Source: Bacteroidales bacterium | Lineage (GTDB): Bacteria > Bacteroidota > Bacteroidia > Bacteroidales > UBA932 | Direction: 5' to 3' | DNA length: 64,000 nucleotides | Assembly: GCA_017465225.1 (NCBI GenBank) | Contig: JAFTWQ010000017.1 | Location: 60,947-124,946, forward strand | Program-made: the position numbers and the translations under genes | Notes under the pieces: generated by a model | The model's input: only the letters and a program-made list of their open reading frames with translations | Told to the model about the DNA's origin: nothing | Database searches by the model: none | Shown: one piece after another, positions 33,774 through 43,435 of the stretch | Position numbering within the stretch: position 1 is the first letter of the stretch | Layout of the letters: every line of letters begins with the position of its first letter

Positions 33774-34895
33774 TTATTTCTGCTCCGGACCGCGACCATA
33801 GAAATCGAAGGCGATTCCTGCATTGATCGACCATACCGGGTTCATGCCTTTCATGAGGTTAGTCCTTGCGGCATAGATCTTTGTCCTGATTGCGGTTTCG
33901 TTGTAAGTGTTGTATGAAAGAGTCCTTGAAATCTTCCAGTTGAGGTTGATGCCGGCGAGAAGCTGCAGGCCTCCAATTGTGGTGCTGATCTTCTGTTCCC
34001 CGTCCAGGATTTCCTTGTTGAAGGTCGAAATACCGACTCCGACGATAGGGCATACCTTGAGCCATGATCCGTCATAGACTGCATATCCATAGTCGAAGTC
34101 TATGCCTGAATGGCCGTAATTCTTTCCTGCTGGCCATACGACATCCTTGCTGACTCCATTTGCTGTTCCTGTCATAAGTATATCCTGACGTGCCTTTCCT
34201 CCGCCGACTTCCATGTCGATGATGAAATGCGATCTCCTGTAGCTGAAAAGAAGACCGAGGGTCAGGTTGTGATGAGGCGAGAGAAGAAGTGCCCCGTCAC
34301 CGGTGAAAACCCCGGCGCTGTAGCCGAGCTGATAACCAGCTCCCCAGTTCTTGAGTTTTGGTTGAGGTATTGTGTCGGCTGAAACCTCTGCAAGCTTCGG
34401 CGCGATCTCCTTTTCATATCTTTCGATGACGCTTATGTCATCTCCGCCCTTGGATTCCTCCGCAAGCTTCGTTATGGTATTCAGACCTTTATTTGTGTAA
34501 TGCTCGTAAATGTATGATCTGCTGAAGTTTGTGTTCTGGTTGAGGTCTCTCTGCAGGTCCTTTCTCATTGCCTCCGCGATGTCCAGGATCAGCTGGTTGT
34601 ACCTGAGCAGCCTGTCAGAAATGTATTCTGTCCTTACCCATGTGTTGCTCTTGTCGAAGGCCGTGCGTGTGACGTACTGACGCACTTTCAGGTTGCCATG
34701 CTTCACGGTCTTGTATTCGGTATGATATAGAGGGCTGAGATAGCTCCTGCCTTCTCCTTCGAAATTCCTCTTTTCGAAATCGTCCCAAGTGAGTTTTCCC
34801 TCGTCCCAGTATCTTATGCTGGAATTGATGTCCTGGGCTTCTGCATAAACTGCTGCAGCCGCCAAAAGAATAAGGATTGCAATAGTTTTCTTCAT
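33774..34895 (-). CDS. Exported hypothetical protein, DUF922-like N-terminus and predicted beta-barrel C-terminus
   Basis: 373 residues with a signal peptide (MKKTIAILILLAAAAVYAEA). Just after it, KLTWDDFEKRNFEGEG and later VTRTAFDKSNTWVRTE resemble the LTWxDF block of DUF922-type predicted proteases, but no HExxH zinc motif is visible (YNQLILDIAEAMRK stands in that region). From about residue 185 the sequence alternates like an outer-membrane barrel (LGYSAGVFTGDGALLLSPHH). I do not recognise a specific family. It is probably anchored in the outer membrane. Confidence 0.6.
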   Translation of the reverse strand: MKKTIAILILLAAAAVYAEAQDINSSIRYWDEGKLTWDDFEKRNFEGEGRSYLSPLYHTEYKTVKHGNLKVRQYVTRTAFDKSNTWVRTEYISDRLLRYNQLILDIAEAMRKDLQRDLNQNTNFSRSYIYEHYTNKGLNTITKLAEESKGGDDISVIERYEKEIAPKLAEVSADTIPQPKLKNWGAGYQLGYSAGVFTGDGALLLSPHHNLTLGLLFSYRRSHFIIDMEVGGGKARQDILMTGTANGVSKDVVWPAGKNYGHSGIDFDYGYAVYDGSWLKVCPIVGVGISTFNKEILDGEQKISTTIGGLQLLAGINLNWKISRTLSYNTYNETAIRTKIYAARTNLMKGMNPVWSINAGIAFDFYGRGPEQK

Positions 34896-34958
34896 AGCTT
34901 TAACATGTTTTCAGTTATAAGACGGGCGCATCGTGAAAAAGTACTATACGCATTTGAA

Positions 34959-35495
34959 TTATCTGCTCATAAGATATGCAGTTCTCGGTGCTCCGTCCGC
35001 GAGCCTTATGACCCCGCAGCGTATGAAACCGTATTTCCCGAGAAGATGGTGCATGATGACATTGTCGCTGTGGGTGTCGATGCGGATGGTTGCCGGATAT
35101 CCGGAAGGGGAGTGTGAGAGGTAGTCGAATGCCCAGTCCAGCAGCGTCCGGGCTGCATTCCGTCCCGGTCTGGCCGCCGCTATCCTGTGGATCACATGAT
35201 ATGGATTCTCGTCCGGCCATGAACATTCTTCTGTCATCGAACCGTCGGTATATATCTTCGCATATGTCGGATCCGGGCCTGGAATGAACGCCATTGTCGC
35301 GATGATCCCGTCCTCCGGACCATCGCACAGAACCATGCATGTCCCGTCGGAAATGTCTTTCCTGACGGTATCCTCGGATGGATAACTGTCGTTCCATTGA
35401 TGGAGATTCCCGCTGTCGCGCATGATCTGCCGCGCGGCTTCGAAGATCTTCATCAGTTCCGGAATGTCTTCATATGTGGCTTTCCTTACATGCAT
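34959..35495 (-). CDS. GNAT-family N-acetyltransferase
   Basis: 178 residues, with the N-terminal GNAT start VRKATYEDIPELMKIFEAAR, a central YHVIHRIAAARPGRNAARTLLDWAFDYL (the acetyl-CoA loop, where R/Q-x-x-G-x-G/A is replaced by RPGRNAA), and C-terminal IRIDTHSDNVIMHHLLGKYGF. The family transfers acetyl groups to small molecules or proteins; the substrate is unknown. It is 4 bp downstream of the MBL-fold hydrolase gene on the same strand. Confidence 0.88.
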   Translation of the reverse strand: MHVRKATYEDIPELMKIFEAARQIMRDSGNLHQWNDSYPSEDTVRKDISDGTCMVLCDGPEDGIIATMAFIPGPDPTYAKIYTDGSMTEECSWPDENPYHVIHRIAAARPGRNAARTLLDWAFDYLSHSPSGYPATIRIDTHSDNVIMHHLLGKYGFIRCGVIRLADGAPRTAYLMSR

Positions 35496-35499
35496 GACG

Positions 35500-36369
35500 T
35501 CACTCGATGATCAGTCCGTCGTAGGCCGGAAGAATGCCTTCCGGAAGCTCGGAAGCCAGTTCGTTATAGCATGGAAGCTGATGAGAAAGATGGGTCAGCC
35601 ATGAATGCTTCGCCCCTACGCGGCGTGCTACCTCTACCGCTTCTTCCAATGAATAATGCGAGAGATGTTTTCCATATTTCACGCAGTTGATGACGAAATG
35701 GTCCAGTCCATGTAGCTTCTCGAATTCCTCTTCGGGAATATGATTCATGTCGGTGCAGTATGCGATGTTTCCGAAACGGTAGCCGAGGACCGGAAGCTTG
35801 TAATGCATGCCTCGGATCGGGATGATCTCGGCTGTCCTGACCGGATCGTTCTCACCGGCCATAGTATGTACATAGCCCTTGCCGGGCTCCCATGAAAGCA
35901 CTTCATACGGACCTCCGCAGCTTATCTGGAATGGCCTTTCGTCGATGTTGTGTACATGCCATTCCGGAGCTCCGGGATATTTCTTCTCTGCGAATGCATA
36001 TGAATACTCAAGTCTCAAAGAATCCTCCACATACTTTTCGCAATAGATTTCGGACGCCCTCTTTTCAATGTAATTGAAGGCTCTGATATCATCAAGACCT
36101 CCGGTGTGGTCCTTGTGATTGTGGGTAAGAAGGATCGCATCCACATGCGACACGCCTTCACGCAACATCTGCTGCCTGAAATCCGGACCTGCGTCCACAA
36201 GAATCTTCATGCCCTCGTACTCTACCAGCACGCTGGCCCTCAACCTCTTGTCCCTCGGGTCCATGCTTCTGCAGACCTCACATCCGCACCCTATCATCGG
36301 CACGCCCTGTGAAGTTCCCGTCCCCAGGAACACCAACCTCGCCTTACCTTTTCCCTTTTCCATCGTCAT
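35500..36369 (-). CDS. MBL-fold metallohydrolase (PhnP/RNase Z-like)
   Basis: 289 residues. The start of the fold reads LVFLGTGTSQGVPMIGCGCEVC, with two further Cys that resemble the extra zinc site of PhnP-type proteins. The metal motif is THNHKDHTGGLDD (HxHxDH). Later ligands are in CTDMNH and LTHLSH. Enzymes of this branch are cyclic phosphodiesterases or hydrolases, and the physiological substrate is unknown. It is probably cotranscribed with the GNAT gene. Confidence 0.88.
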   Translation of the reverse strand: MTMEKGKGKARLVFLGTGTSQGVPMIGCGCEVCRSMDPRDKRLRASVLVEYEGMKILVDAGPDFRQQMLREGVSHVDAILLTHNHKDHTGGLDDIRAFNYIEKRASEIYCEKYVEDSLRLEYSYAFAEKKYPGAPEWHVHNIDERPFQISCGGPYEVLSWEPGKGYVHTMAGENDPVRTAEIIPIRGMHYKLPVLGYRFGNIAYCTDMNHIPEEEFEKLHGLDHFVINCVKYGKHLSHYSLEEAVEVARRVGAKHSWLTHLSHQLPCYNELASELPEGILPAYDGLIIE

Positions 36370-36413
36370 TCCGCGTTTCCTCCTTCGACCGCCTTTTGAT
36401 TCTTAATCAGTTA

Positions 36414-36443
36414 AAAGATCCTTCGCTGACGCTCAGGATGACA
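36414..36443. repeat. HPERSEGS/NVILNEVKDL-type half repeat
   Basis: AAAGATCCTTCGCTGACGCT followed by CAGGATGACA matches one arm of the palindromes at 19964-20039 and 22462-22537. Confidence 0.75.
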
Positions 36444-36467
36444 TGACTAGCTGAGCTTAGCCAGGTT

Positions 36468-36575
36468 GTTTTCTGCTGGTTTTAATGCGGAATTGGCATT
36501 TTCCCACCCCCGGGTAGGGGGAGGGGCCCACTCGCAGAGTGGGAGGGGCCAATGGAGCATAAACCAGCAGAAAAC
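36468..36575. repeat. G/C-rich core repeat in locus-specific inverted arms, copy 2 (intergenic)
   Basis: The core at 36495-36555 equals the one at 1629-1691 with few changes. Its flanking arms are GTTTTCTGCTGGTTTTAATG on the left (36468 onward) and the reverse complement on the right (36557-36575), joined to the core by ATTGGC / GCCAAT. The arms share no sequence with those of copy 1. It ends 1-2 bp from the mtaB stop codon. Confidence 0.85.
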
Positions 36576-36576
36576 C

Positions 36577-37833
36577 CTACAGGATCACATCAACAATCCT
36601 TCCGATCATATCCTTATCAAACTCCCTGCTCACCCTGATATAATTCCCACTATACCCCTCCATCATACCCTTCCTGTCCGTACTCTCAAACAAAACCTTC
36701 TCCGCCACACCCTTGTTCGCCTCAATGAACTCCTGATGCAGCTCCGCGCACAGCTCCTCCAGCATCTGTACCCTCTGCGTCTTCACGCTGTCCTGCACCT
36801 GATCCTTCCTCTCGGCTGCAGGAGTCCCAGCACGACGTGAATACGGGAAGATATGTATGAATGCTGGACGCACTACGTCACGGAGGAAGGTGTATGTCTC
36901 CATGAAAAGCTCGTCTGTCTCGCCAGGAAATCCGACGATCACATCGATACCGAAGAAAACCTTCGGCCCTCCCGGAACCTCGCTTTTCTCCCTGATGTAC
37001 CGTATCTTACGTGCAAATGCGGCAGTGTCGTACCTTCTGCCCATTTCGCGCAGGATCGTATCGCATCCCGACTGAAGAGGAATATGGTAATGGGGAAGGA
37101 ATTTCGTGCCGGAAGTAATCCAGTCTATCATTTCCTCTGTCAGGAGATTCGGCTCGATAGACGAGATCCTGTATCTCTCTATGCCATCCACCTCATTCAG
37201 CTGACGTATAAGCTCAAAGAAAGTCTCGCCGGTACTCTTTCCGAAATCGCCGGTATTCACGCCGGTCAGAACGATCTCCTTGATGCCTTCCGCAGCGATG
37301 GCCTCCGCCTGCGGAATAATCTCTGAAATAGGAATGTTCCTGCTTTCGCCGCGTGCATATGGAACCGTGCAGTAATGACACTTGTAGTCACATCCGTCCT
37401 GGACCTTCAGGAAAGAACGTGTCCTTTCGCCGCTCGAATATGCCGGGAAGAAAGTCTCCAGACCCTTTCCGCAGCATTCCTCTCCCCGTACGATCGAAAG
37501 GATCTCCGGAACGATCCTGCTCTTCTCGGTCGCTCCGAAAACTTTTGTGACCCCCTCGATCGCTTCTATTTCAGCCTTCTTCAGCTGTGCATAGCAGCCG
37601 GTCACGAATATATGGGCTTCAGGAGAAATACGATGGAGCTTCCTTATGATGTTGCGGCTCTTCTTATCGGAATGTTCCGTCACCGTGCATGTGTTCACAA
37701 GAAAGACATCCGCTCCCTTGCTCCACGGCACAGCCTCGAATCCCTCCTTCAGAAGTTCCCTCTCATAAGTCGAAGTCTCGGCATAATTCAGCTTGCACCC
37801 CAATGTTATGAATGCTATCCTGTTATCTTTCAT
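36577..37833 (-). CDS. mtaB: tRNA N6-threonylcarbamoyladenosine 2-methylthiotransferase MtaB
   Basis: 418 residues, a radical-SAM methylthiotransferase that adds a methylthio group to t6A37 of tRNAs reading ANN codons. The N-terminal UPF0004 domain binds the second cluster (TLGCKLNYAE, NTCTVTEHSDKK, VTGCYAQ). The radical-SAM motif is DGCDYKCHYCTVPYARG. The C-terminal TRAM domain is short. The t6A substrate is made by TsaD, encoded 6 kb away on the other strand. The gene overlaps folB by 11 bp in a minus-strand run. Confidence 0.92.
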   Translation of the reverse strand: MKDNRIAFITLGCKLNYAETSTYERELLKEGFEAVPWSKGADVFLVNTCTVTEHSDKKSRNIIRKLHRISPEAHIFVTGCYAQLKKAEIEAIEGVTKVFGATEKSRIVPEILSIVRGEECCGKGLETFFPAYSSGERTRSFLKVQDGCDYKCHYCTVPYARGESRNIPISEIIPQAEAIAAEGIKEIVLTGVNTGDFGKSTGETFFELIRQLNEVDGIERYRISSIEPNLLTEEMIDWITSGTKFLPHYHIPLQSGCDTILREMGRRYDTAAFARKIRYIREKSEVPGGPKVFFGIDVIVGFPGETDELFMETYTFLRDVVRPAFIHIFPYSRRAGTPAAERKDQVQDSVKTQRVQMLEELCAELHQEFIEANKGVAEKVLFESTDRKGMMEGYSGNYIRVSREFDKDMIGRIVDVIL

Positions 37834-38188
37834 GATACAACGTTACTCTGGACCATTGAGCCACACCATCCACCGGCGGCCTCTTCTTGGAAACCCTTAC
37901 GGAAAACGAAACAAACTGCGGGAATCTCTTCCCGATCTCCTTGACGATACGTCCCGCCACATTCTCCAGCAGCTCCGAAGGGATCGACATTTCATATGCA
38001 ATAACCTCATAGATCTCACCATAATTCACGGTGTCGTTAAGATTGTCGCTTTCCGCTGCCGCTGAAAGATCCATCTCCCCACGGAAATCCACCGTGAAAC
38101 TGTTTCCCCTGACTTTTTCCTGCTCGAGACAGCCATGGTAAGCCTTGAATTCCATGCCCTCAAGCTCAATGATTCCGATGTTCTTCAT
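37823..38188 (-). CDS. folB: Dihydroneopterin aldolase
   Basis: 121 residues from ATG 38188 (MKNIGIIELEGMEFKAYHGCLEQE). The longer frame upstream would overlap the methylase gene, and its extra 21 residues do not fit the family. The motif FKAYHGCLEQEKVRGNSF, Glu in VNYGEIYEVI and the C-terminal VRVSKKRPPVDG are the FolB signatures. It converts dihydroneopterin to 6-hydroxymethyl-dihydropterin in folate synthesis, in the cytosol. It begins 2 bp after the RsmI-like gene and overlaps mtaB. Confidence 0.92.
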   Translation of the reverse strand: MKNIGIIELEGMEFKAYHGCLEQEKVRGNSFTVDFRGEMDLSAAAESDNLNDTVNYGEIYEVIAYEMSIPSELLENVAGRIVKEIGKRFPQFVSFSVRVSKKRPPVDGVAQWSRVTLYHER

Positions 38189-38190
38189 AT

Positions 38191-38910
38191 CTATGCCAAT
38201 ATGAGGAAGACACACGGCCTCTTGCCTATTGTAAGGCCCTCCTTCTTCCATTCACTTACTTTCTTTGTCCTGATGTATGCGTCCGGCATCGTGATGTTTG
38301 CCGCCACGCACACCTTTGTGGATGCTCCGCATACAGCAAGGATATCCGCAAACAGCGAATCATTCCTGTAAGGAGTCTCGATAAGGATCTGCGTCTGGCG
38401 AAGCTGGCCGGAAACCTTCTCCAGGGTCTTCAGACGGCTTCTTCTTTCATCCGTCTTTGCCGGAATGTAGCCGCAGAATGCGAATGACTGCCCGTTCAGG
38501 CCGGAGGCCATCAGAGCAAGCATCAGCGATGACGGACCTACAGCCGGGATGACCTCGATCCCGTTCCTGTGGGCCAGTGCTACAAGCTGGGCGCCCGGGT
38601 CAGCTACTGCCGGAAGGCCTGCCTCGGAAATGAGGGCGACATCGTTGCCCTCATCAAACAGCTTTATGTAGCCTTCTATCGTCGCCTGGTCGGTGTGCTC
38701 GTTAAGTTCATGGAACTCGAGCTCTCCGATCCTTCCTTTAAGTCCTGCCTTTGACAGGTATCTTCTTGCTGTCCTTACCTCCTCCACAACAAATGTCCTG
38801 AAGCCTTGGAGCGACTCCAGAACCGGTCCGGGGATGACTTCCGCCGGATCATTCTCGCCAAGTGGCGAGGGGATCAGGTACAGTTTACCTTTCCTGTTTT
38901 CCATAATCAT
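38191..38910 (-). CDS. RsmI-like SAM-dependent methyltransferase (tetrapyrrole methylase fold)
   Basis: About 239 residues; ATG 38910 or 38904 are both possible. Tetrapyrrole-methylase motifs are visible: GKLYLIPSPLGE at the N-terminus, ALISEAGLPAVADPGAQLV in the middle, and IPAVGPSSLMLALMASGLNGQSF. This pattern is the 16S rRNA C1402 2'-O-methyltransferase (RsmI/YraL) group. The Bacteroidetes short form often accompanies a full-length RsmI, so the target could differ. Its 5' end overlaps the end of tamB by about 20-26 bp. Confidence 0.85.
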   Translation of the reverse strand: MIMENRKGKLYLIPSPLGENDPAEVIPGPVLESLQGFRTFVVEEVRTARRYLSKAGLKGRIGELEFHELNEHTDQATIEGYIKLFDEGNDVALISEAGLPAVADPGAQLVALAHRNGIEVIPAVGPSSLMLALMASGLNGQSFAFCGYIPAKTDERRSRLKTLEKVSGQLRQTQILIETPYRNDSLFADILAVCGASTKVCVAANITMPDAYIRTKKVSEWKKEGLTIGKRPCVFLILA

Positions 38911-41900
38911 CTTCTGTTATATGGATTTCAACTCTTTCCGCGTTCAGAAGCGCCTCTTCCTCGGCACGTCTGGCCTCCTGCCTCTTGGCCTTGCTTCTGA
39001 AGATGTTTCTTATGAATTGTCCGAGATTGTTGAACTCGGTCTGATATGTAAGACCGACTCCGTTTCTCTGTGAATTGTCAAGGTAGTTCGTGTACTGGTC
39101 GGCCGAATGAGAGAATATGTTGAGTCTCAAAGAGCCGGACCTGTCGATCTTGATCTCGATGTCAAGGTCTCCTACCACGTCTGTCTGGGCGCTTGTTCCC
39201 GTCTGCTTGTTTCCGATGTTTCCGTTCACGACGACCCTGTTGTTGAAGAGCTGTGTGGACACAGCTACGTCAAAGATGTCCGTTCCCCGGTCGTTGGACT
39301 GGTATTTGAGACCCAGGTCGACAGGGATGTCAAGCTTCTCGAATATGTTGTTCAGCTGGTTCGCGATAGCCTCGGTCACAAGTGAGGACGAATTGTTGAC
39401 GATACCTGACTGCTCCTCCGGAAGGAAGTTGTTGGTGACCAGAAGTGAAAGGAACTGCTTCTGGACCTTGTCTTCGGTACTGAGCGCACTTTCCACCCTT
39501 GATTTGATCATAGGGTCGAGGTCAGGTATCTCGATATTGAAGCCGAGTCTAGGATTCTTCAGCTTGTCGGTGATCTTAAGCTCGCATATCACGTCACGCC
39601 TGTTGCCTACCGATGTGGAGTCCGCAAGGAGGGTTCCGAGCGAAGCCTTTGTTGTGTATTCGGCTGTGATGTCGAGATTACTTTCCATTATGTCGCCTCC
39701 GAAGGTGATCTTGCTGTCCTGCTGGATCTGGAAGTCCTTGCTGACAAGTCCGAGAGCCGCAAATCTGTAGCTTCCTCCGGTAAGGGTATACTCTCCGTTG
39801 ATGTTGAACAGGTCTTCTCCGATTTCAAGCTCGACAAGTCCGTTTCCACGTCCGGATAGAACATTGCCGCTGGCCTTGTCGATCTCTATGAATGCTTCTA
39901 TGTCAGGAGATGCGTTCACTCTGAGATTGACCGTGAAGTCGCTGTTTTCTGCCTCTGTGCTTTCAAGACGCTTCATCATGGCCACATAAGGATCTATGTA
40001 CACTTCCTTGACAGGCTCCTTGAACTTGAGGAGATTGGTGCTTCCGGAAGATGCTGCAAGTCCGCTTACTGGGATGTGGAGCTGGCCAGGTTTTGCGGTA
40101 ACGGCATCGACGCTGAGGACGATAGAGTTGACAGGGCCGGTGATGGAGACGTTTCCGGTCGCATAGATGTTTCCGTAGAATACGTCAGCCATGTCTTCCG
40201 TGACGTTGACGCCCTCGATCTCATTCACTTTGATCCTTGTATTGAACCTGATGTCCTTAAGCCTGTCCCAGTCGATGCTTCCGGTCACGCTTCCTGTTCC
40301 TGTCGCCCTGTCGCGGATCGTTATGTCGTCGAAGAAGACTCCGTCGTCGTTGAGGTGGAATGTTCCGTCTGCGAAATATGGGACATTGGTGTATGCCACC
40401 TTCAGCATGGCCTCTTCAAGGCGCGTGCCTTCGCTGCTGATGGCCAGATTGTCAAACGGTCCGTCGAGGATGATGTCACCTGAAATATAACCTCCCATCT
40501 CGCTGAAGATCTCTTCAAGGAACGGCTCTGCATACGCAGTATGGAGCTTGTCGAGGGAAATCACCGCATCGAGCATTCTTGTCGCAGGATTGAGCTTCGC
40601 CGTCGCATCTATGCTGCTGTGTCCTTCCATCATGTTTCTGATCCGGAGGTCATATCTCTCGAATTCTTCGTTCCATATACCGTTCAGGTCAAGCTCTCCT
40701 AGCGGCTCTCCCGCGATATAGGTGGAGTCGCATAATATGCTGCCGCTGAAGCTGTTGTCTACGATAGGGGAGACAATCTTCACATTGCCGGACGCCGCGC
40801 CTCTGATTCCGAAGTCGTCGCCGAGGAGGGCGTTTACAAGTGAAATGTCGAATCTTTCAAGATCCAGGCTTAATGTGTCGGCATGTTCGGCTGATGTGCC
40901 TCCGGACAGGAGAAGACGCTGGTCGCCGCTTGTCATTTCAAAGCCGTCGACATGGAGGTCCTTCCCTTTGAACATGAGGCTTGACTCAAGGATGTTCCAT
41001 TCCCTTGAATTCACATAAAGAGCCGATGGGGATATGTCGAGCCTCATTCCGAGGCCTTCGTCGTCTCTTTCCACATTGCCTGTGACGACAATTTCGCCTT
41101 TGTTCAGGATATCGCTTTCGTTGTCATATACGAACCTTGCTCCGATATGGTTGTCATGAGCGAGCAGCTCGAGCCTGTCATTGATCAGATTCACGGTCGA
41201 AACCTTGAGAGAATCACATGTGGCCTCTCCGTCGAGCCTGTTGTCAGAATTGTCCAGAGAAAGCTTCAGGTTCTTGACGAACTGTCCCTTGAGGGCGATT
41301 CGCTGCGAGTTCAGCGATGCGTCCAGCTTGCCGTCCGCATCTATGTTAGCCTGCAAGGAAGTATTCTCGTCGATGTACATGCCGGGCATGACGAAATTCA
41401 TCAGGTCGCTGGCGTCCTTCATGTTGAACTGCAGGTCGTAGGTGTCTCCGTTCCATGTGGATTCCGGATTCCTGAACATTGCAGGGATCTCTTTCTTGAA
41501 GGAGACGCTCATGAGGTCCTTCACGAACTGCTGGATAGTAGAGCTTCCCTTGAATTTTCCTTCGGCGAATTCAGAATCGAAACTGATTTCATGGCTGTCT
41601 TCCTTGTTGAGAAAGTCCAGTCCGATGTCGCCTATGATGTGTTTTCCAAGCCTGTTTTCAAGCATGACATCCTCGATGTCGATCTTTCCGCTCAATGTTC
41701 CGTCCGCCTTCTTCACAAAGTTGACATCTGCAGAGAGGTTGAAATATGATCTGCCCCTCTTGTCGATGTTGAGCGCATTGAGGTTCGCATCGCCGATGCT
41801 CATTTCGAAGCCGTAAAGAGCGTCATTGCCCTTCGGAACAAGAGAAACGGCTCCTTTCAGCATGAAGTAGAGGTTAGGGTCATGGCAGGTGATCCATCCG

Positions 41901-43435
41901 TTGAAAAGGTTGTCCTGAAGTTTGCCTGTAGCCCTGATGCCTCCGTAGTCGTAGCTGTTGATGTTCAGCCTGCTTACATTCAGGTCTCTTATGCTCAATG
42001 ACGGCACTTCGCTCAATTCAGCCTCCAGCTTCGTGCTCATGGTCATCTGTCTGACCATCTCTGTCCCGATGATCCTTCCTATGTCGAGATCGTCGGTGTC
42101 AATGTCTCCGGAAATCCTGATAGGCTTGTCTTCTGAAATGACGTTATCGACCTTGACATCGGCAGCAAGACTACCTATCAGAGATGAAATCCTTGCTTCG
42201 GCGTCGAAACTGTTCAGCAGTCCATCTACCTTGCCGTCCAGTGAGAAAAGTATCCCTTTTGCGAATCCGCTGAGGTCCAGCTCACCTTCCGGCATCCACT
42301 CGCTCAGGAATCTTCCGAGTCCGTCGACTGTCATGAGGCTCTTGCTGATGGTGGCATTGAGTCTGGTGTTTTCAATGTCAGGGATGCCTGTCATCGTGCC
42401 GGTTACAGTTCCGGAAAAACCTCCGTCCTGGGTCGCTACACGGAGACGGTTGATGTTGAAGTTGTCGACATATCCGGAAACATTTCCGTCCAGGCTTGCC
42501 TTGAGCCTGTTTCCTTCGAGCTGTGGCGCGAAATAGGTGATTGTCTGGAAATCGAGTCTTGTGTCCCTGATGTCAGCATCGAGCCTGACCTGTGATATGA
42601 AATCCTGGAATGCTTTTACATTGTCGTAGCTCATCATGAACAGCGGCATCCTCACCTCGGACCATGGGTCCTTGATCAGCAGGTCGTTGATTATGGTCTT
42701 GCCTCGTCCTACTCTGGCACTTCCGGTGAGGGAATTGCATCTGTATCCGCTCTTCTCGTTGAATGACAGCGACTTGAGGTCTCCGGACATGATGCCGGCC
42801 TTGAACTGGAGCTCCTTGGCTGTAAGGTCTATGTCCCTGACATCCAGGTCGTTCCAGTTGATTCCTCCGTAAAACGGCGTCTGGTCTATTCCATAGTCTT
42901 TCATCGAGAAGCCCATGTCTATGATCTTGACGTCGTTGATATGGAATATCTCCTTTTCGCTTCTTTTCGGCTCGTCGGGCTTTTGGAGACGGAAGATTCT
43001 TGAAAGGTTGTCGGTAGATGTGTCGCCGTCTCCTTCGTCCTCCTTGTCTTCGATGACAAGATTCATCTGTGCTCCGTTTATATATGCCTTGTCAAGATGG
43101 ATACCTTCCTGCTTGAACAGGCCTTGAAGAGTGAATTTCGCGATGATGTAATCTGCCCTGAAGAATGTGTCGACAGGTTCCGCAAGCGGGTCTGCAGCGT
43201 TCTTCTGCGGATTTCTGTCTATGATCTTTATGTTCTTGAGGACCAGGGTCGTGAATGGCTTGAGGTGGATCTTCTCGAACTGTATGTCAGCATCCAGCCT
43301 GTCATCCAGCTTGTCCACAACCTTCCCGGCTACAAAAGTCTGCACCTGCGGGAGCTGAATGGTCAGGATTCCTGCAATGATGACTGATGCAACTGCGACG
43401 AATGTCAGCCAGAATATTTTAAGCGTCTTTTTTAT
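38885..43435 (-). CDS. tamB: TamB/DUF490 translocation and assembly module protein (non-standard start codon)
   Basis: About 1516 residues. The C-terminal DUF490/TamB domain is clear (GSYRFAALGLVSKDFQIQ, then FGGDIMESNLDITAEYTT...KLKNPRLGF), and beta-helical AsmA-like repeats fill the rest. It forms a periplasm-spanning groove for lipid transport or outer-membrane assembly. The N-terminal membrane anchor (KKTLKIFWLTFVAVASVIIA) lies upstream of GTG 43345, the first conventional start, in an open frame beginning after a stop at 43448-43450. That frame has no ATG, GTG or TTG. I place the start at ATA 43435, which fits the -7 box at 43466-43473 and the usual IKK/MKK beginning. Confidence 0.85.
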   Translation of the reverse strand: MKKTLKIFWLTFVAVASVIIAGILTIQLPQVQTFVAGKVVDKLDDRLDADIQFEKIHLKPFTTLVLKNIKIIDRNPQKNAADPLAEPVDTFFRADYIIAKFTLQGLFKQEGIHLDKAYINGAQMNLVIEDKEDEGDGDTSTDNLSRIFRLQKPDEPKRSEKEIFHINDVKIIDMGFSMKDYGIDQTPFYGGINWNDLDVRDIDLTAKELQFKAGIMSGDLKSLSFNEKSGYRCNSLTGSARVGRGKTIINDLLIKDPWSEVRMPLFMMSYDNVKAFQDFISQVRLDADIRDTRLDFQTITYFAPQLEGNRLKASLDGNVSGYVDNFNINRLRVATQDGGFSGTVTGTMTGIPDIENTRLNATISKSLMTVDGLGRFLSEWMPEGELDLSGFAKGILFSLDGKVDGLLNSFDAEARISSLIGSLAADVKVDNVISEDKPIRISGDIDTDDLDIGRIIGTEMVRQMTMSTKLEAELSEVPSLSIRDLNVSRLNINSYDYGGIRATGKLQDNLFNGWITCHDPNLYFMLKGAVSLVPKGNDALYGFEMSIGDANLNALNIDKRGRSYFNLSADVNFVKKADGTLSGKIDIEDVMLENRLGKHIIGDIGLDFLNKEDSHEISFDSEFAEGKFKGSSTIQQFVKDLMSVSFKKEIPAMFRNPESTWNGDTYDLQFNMKDASDLMNFVMPGMYIDENTSLQANIDADGKLDASLNSQRIALKGQFVKNLKLSLDNSDNRLDGEATCDSLKVSTVNLINDRLELLAHDNHIGARFVYDNESDILNKGEIVVTGNVERDDEGLGMRLDISPSALYVNSREWNILESSLMFKGKDLHVDGFEMTSGDQRLLLSGGTSAEHADTLSLDLERFDISLVNALLGDDFGIRGAASGNVKIVSPIVDNSFSGSILCDSTYIAGEPLGELDLNGIWNEEFERYDLRIRNMMEGHSSIDATAKLNPATRMLDAVISLDKLHTAYAEPFLEEIFSEMGGYISGDIILDGPFDNLAISSEGTRLEEAMLKVAYTNVPYFADGTFHLNDDGVFFDDITIRDRATGTGSVTGSIDWDRLKDIRFNTRIKVNEIEGVNVTEDMADVFYGNIYATGNVSITGPVNSIVLSVDAVTAKPGQLHIPVSGLAASSGSTNLLKFKEPVKEVYIDPYVAMMKRLESTEAENSDFTVNLRVNASPDIEAFIEIDKASGNVLSGRGNGLVELEIGEDLFNINGEYTLTGGSYRFAALGLVSKDFQIQQDSKITFGGDIMESNLDITAEYTTKASLGTLLADSTSVGNRRDVICELKITDKLKNPRLGFNIEIPDLDPMIKSRVESALSTEDKVQKQFLSLLVTNNFLPEEQSGIVNNSSSLVTEAIANQLNNIFEKLDIPVDLGLKYQSNDRGTDIFDVAVSTQLFNNRVVVNGNIGNKQTGTSAQTDVVGDLDIEIKIDRSGSLRLNIFSHSADQYTNYLDNSQRNGVGLTYQTEFNNLGQFIRNIFRSKAKRQEARRAEEEALLNAERVEIHITEDDYGKQER

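Noticed and set aside
38189-38251. N-terminal extension of folB upstream of 38188
   Set aside because: It lies in the preceding methylase gene and adds 21 residues not expected in FolB.
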